Shown: piece after piece, positions 62,235-64,000 of the stretch
How positions within the stretch are numbered: position 1 is the first letter of the stretch
How the letters are laid out: every line of letters starts with the position of its first letter
Assembly (NCBI RefSeq): GCF_029633865.1
Contig: NC_079212.1
Span: 105,146,961-105,210,960 of the forward strand
DNA length: 64,000 nucleotides
Direction: 5' to 3'
Source: Lampris incognitus
Taxonomy: Eukaryota > Chordata > Actinopteri > Lampriformes > Lampridae
Notes under the pieces: generated by a model
The model's database searches: none
Told to the model about the DNA's origin: nothing
Seen by the model: the letters and a program-made list of their open reading frames with translations, nothing else
Made by a program: the position numbers and the translations under genes

Positions 62235-63110
62235 ATTTGTGCATATTTATACATGTGAGCGGGTGCATATGTGTGTTTGGTGTGTTTGTATACATCACGG
62301 TGTGTGTGTGCATTTGTGTGTGCACATGCCTATGAGTGTGCGCATGTGTATGTGCTTGTGTTCAAAATGTGTGTGTGTGTGCGCGCGTGCACATTTGTCA
62401 TTTGTGCATGTTCATGTGAGAGAGTGCATGTGTGTTCGTGTACATCATGGTGTGTGCACATTTGTGTGCTTGCATGCCTACGAGTGTGCGCTTGTGTGTG
62501 GGCTTGTGTTCAAAATGGTGTGTGCATTTGTGCATGTTCATACATGTGAGAGAGTGCATGTATGTGTTTGTGTACATCACGGTGTGAGTGCACATTTGTG
62601 TGCTTGCATGCCTACGAGTGTGTGTGTGTGTGCTTGTTTTCAAAATGGTGTGTGTGTGTGTGTACATTTGTGCATGTTTATACATGTGAGTGGGTGCATG
62701 TGTGTGTTTGGTGTGTTAGTATACATCATGGTGTGTGTGCGCATTTGTGTGTACATGCCTATGAGTGTGCACATGTGTGTGTGCTTGTGTTCAAAATGTG
62801 TGTGTGTGTGTGTGCACGTGCGCATTTGTGCATGTTCATGTGAGAGAGTGCATGTGTGTGTTCATGTACATCATGGTGTGTGCACATTTGTGTGCTTGCA
62901 TGCTTATGAGTGTGCGCTTGTGTGCACGCGCTTGTGTTCAAAATGGTGTGTGCATTTGTGCATGCTAATACATGTGAGAGAGTGCATGTGCGTGTTTGGT
63001 GTGTTTGTGTACATTACGGTGTGTGTGCACATCTGTATGCTTGCATGCCTATGAGTGTGCACGTGTGTGTGCGCCTGTGTTCAACATGGTGTGTGTGTGT
63101 GTGTGTGCAC
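62040..63110. repeat. GT-rich minisatellite with three-monomer higher-order structure
   Basis: Seven units of about 130-165 bp each end in ttcaaaatg/ttcaagatg/ttcaacatg (near 62195, 62362, 62511, 62641, 62792, 62940, 63083). Unit types differ: A has tttatacatgtgag(c/t)gggtgc, B has a gcgc/gtgcac block and gttcatgtgagagagtgc, C has a short GT start and catacatgtgagagagtgc. The order is C-A-B-C-A-B-C, so the higher-order period is about 446 bp. Cys/Val/His-rich open frames across it are artefacts. Confidence 0.88.
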
Positions 63111-63680
63111 ATCACAGTGGTCGCATGTTGTGAAGTTGTGGCATTGCGGGGAGACAGAAGACAAAGTGCTAGATGACAACAGCCAGGTCAGGACTACTTG
63201 TGTGAAATCCATCTTTAGCCACTGCTGGACCTCACACACGGCCTCACTGCATCACCAGATGCCTCTGGTGTGCCATTACCGAAATGCAACGGCAGGCGAA
63301 ATTGATTTTTAAGCATTATCACTGTGTCACTGCTACCTCGACTGTCATCCTCTACACACAACATACCGTATACCTGACACATGCTGTTTATTCCATAACC
63401 CTCATCTCTCAGCTAATCACTGACAAACAATGTTGGAAAAAAAAACCAAATATGCACGAGGGTCCAAATATTTTATTTTGGGGATATACGTTTTATTTAT
63501 TTATTTTGTGGGACACCCGGAGATGTTGCCCCTCTCTAAACAGTTTTGTGTAAAAGCTATGGGGTAAAACCAGCTTTAAGCTAGAGTGAAAAGGAAAGGG
63601 TAGAGGAGGAGGAGGACTGACCGAGGGCTATTTCTGGGTGATTCCCTGCTGCCCTTGTAATTTGGAAAAGCTTACTGAAG

Positions 63681-63683
<3 letters not shown>
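63111..63683. other. pcbp4 intronic DNA, nothing recognised
   Basis: About 570 bases of normal complexity with no convincing exon in either strand. Confidence 0.4.
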
Positions 63684-63768
<85 letters not shown>

Positions 63769-63853
63769 GGGTGAGACCAAGGAGACCAAGTGAGAGAGAA
63801 AGGAAAGAAGAGAGTGTAACCGAAAAGGGGGTTGAGAGAGAGAGAGGGAGGGG

Positions 63854-63884
<31 letters not shown>

Positions 63885-63900
63885 GGTGCTGTAGGGGGGA
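63684..63900. repeat. (GA)n-rich tract
   Basis: A pure (GA)n of about 40 units (63684-63765) followed by imperfect GA-rich DNA to 63900. Confidence 0.93.
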
Positions 63901-64000
63901 GAGAAAATGAGGGAGGAAGGTAAACAGAAAAATGGAGTGAAGATTAATGTTGATGGTCTAACTAGAAACTGAGTTAGCGAGGGAGGCCAAAAATCAGAAA

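Noticed and set aside
62119-63054. A 311-codon Cys/His/Val-rich open frame
   Set aside because: It is the translation of a GT-rich tandem satellite; other frames are open too and show the same periodicity.
63111-63683. A further upstream pcbp4 exon
   Set aside because: No minus-strand frame with KH-like sequence and matching splice phases was found.

Overview
The window is nuclear DNA of a ray-finned fish. It has split vertebrate genes with GT-AG introns, long non-coding stretches full of dinucleotide repeats, fish-type tRNA-derived SINEs, a 5S-rRNA-derived SINE, Tc1 and hAT DNA transposons, and debris of what I take to be Penelope-like elements (PLEs). I cannot name the species.

Four protein genes are supported. 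(1) oser1 (minus strand, 1-8570, cut by the left edge): three coding exons, an untranslated first exon and a CpG-containing promoter. (2) manf (plus, 10425-14798): all four coding exons, 181 residues, with signal peptide, eight mature cysteines, CKGC motif and RTDL tail. (3) rbm15b (plus, 18827-21370): one intact intronless reading frame of 847 residues with three RRMs, an RS-rich middle and a SPOC domain. (4) pcbp4 (minus, 51112 to beyond the right edge): only the last two coding exons, KH3 and the C-terminal tail, separated by a 9.3-kb intron. manf, rbm15b and pcbp4 also lie near each other on human 3p21 in the same relative orientation. oser1 is on human chromosome 20, so its position here is a different linkage. 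I see no operon-like or joint function; the common theme is stress response (oser1, manf) and RNA binding (rbm15b, pcbp4).

Layout: 1-8.6 kb oser1, whose 6.2-kb last intron holds a nested transposon stack; 8.6-10.4 kb intergenic; 10.4-15.8 kb manf; 15.8-18.6 kb intergenic with PLE debris; 18.6-25 kb rbm15b and its probable 3' UTR, interrupted by a hAT element; 25-45.8 kb no recognisable gene, pyrimidine-rich low-complexity DNA, SINEs, microsatellites and a dead Tc1 element; 45.8-51.1 kb probably the 3' flank or UTR of pcbp4, with another dead Tc1; 51.1-61.0 kb pcbp4 exons and intron, which holds a perfect-TSD foldback element, a Tc1 snapback element and a nearly intact Tc1 copy; 61-64 kb pcbp4 intron with a higher-order GT-rich satellite.

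The most interesting structures are three foldback insertions made of inverted PLE ends, each flanked by a 13-15-bp direct repeat (3008-4612, 25453-25646, 52637-53137); a Tc1 snapback element with two 535-bp arms that abuts a second Tc1 element with 6 bp between them; microsatellites that act as polypyrimidine or TG tracts directly at splice acceptors of oser1 and pcbp4; and forkhead motifs at the oser1 promoter.
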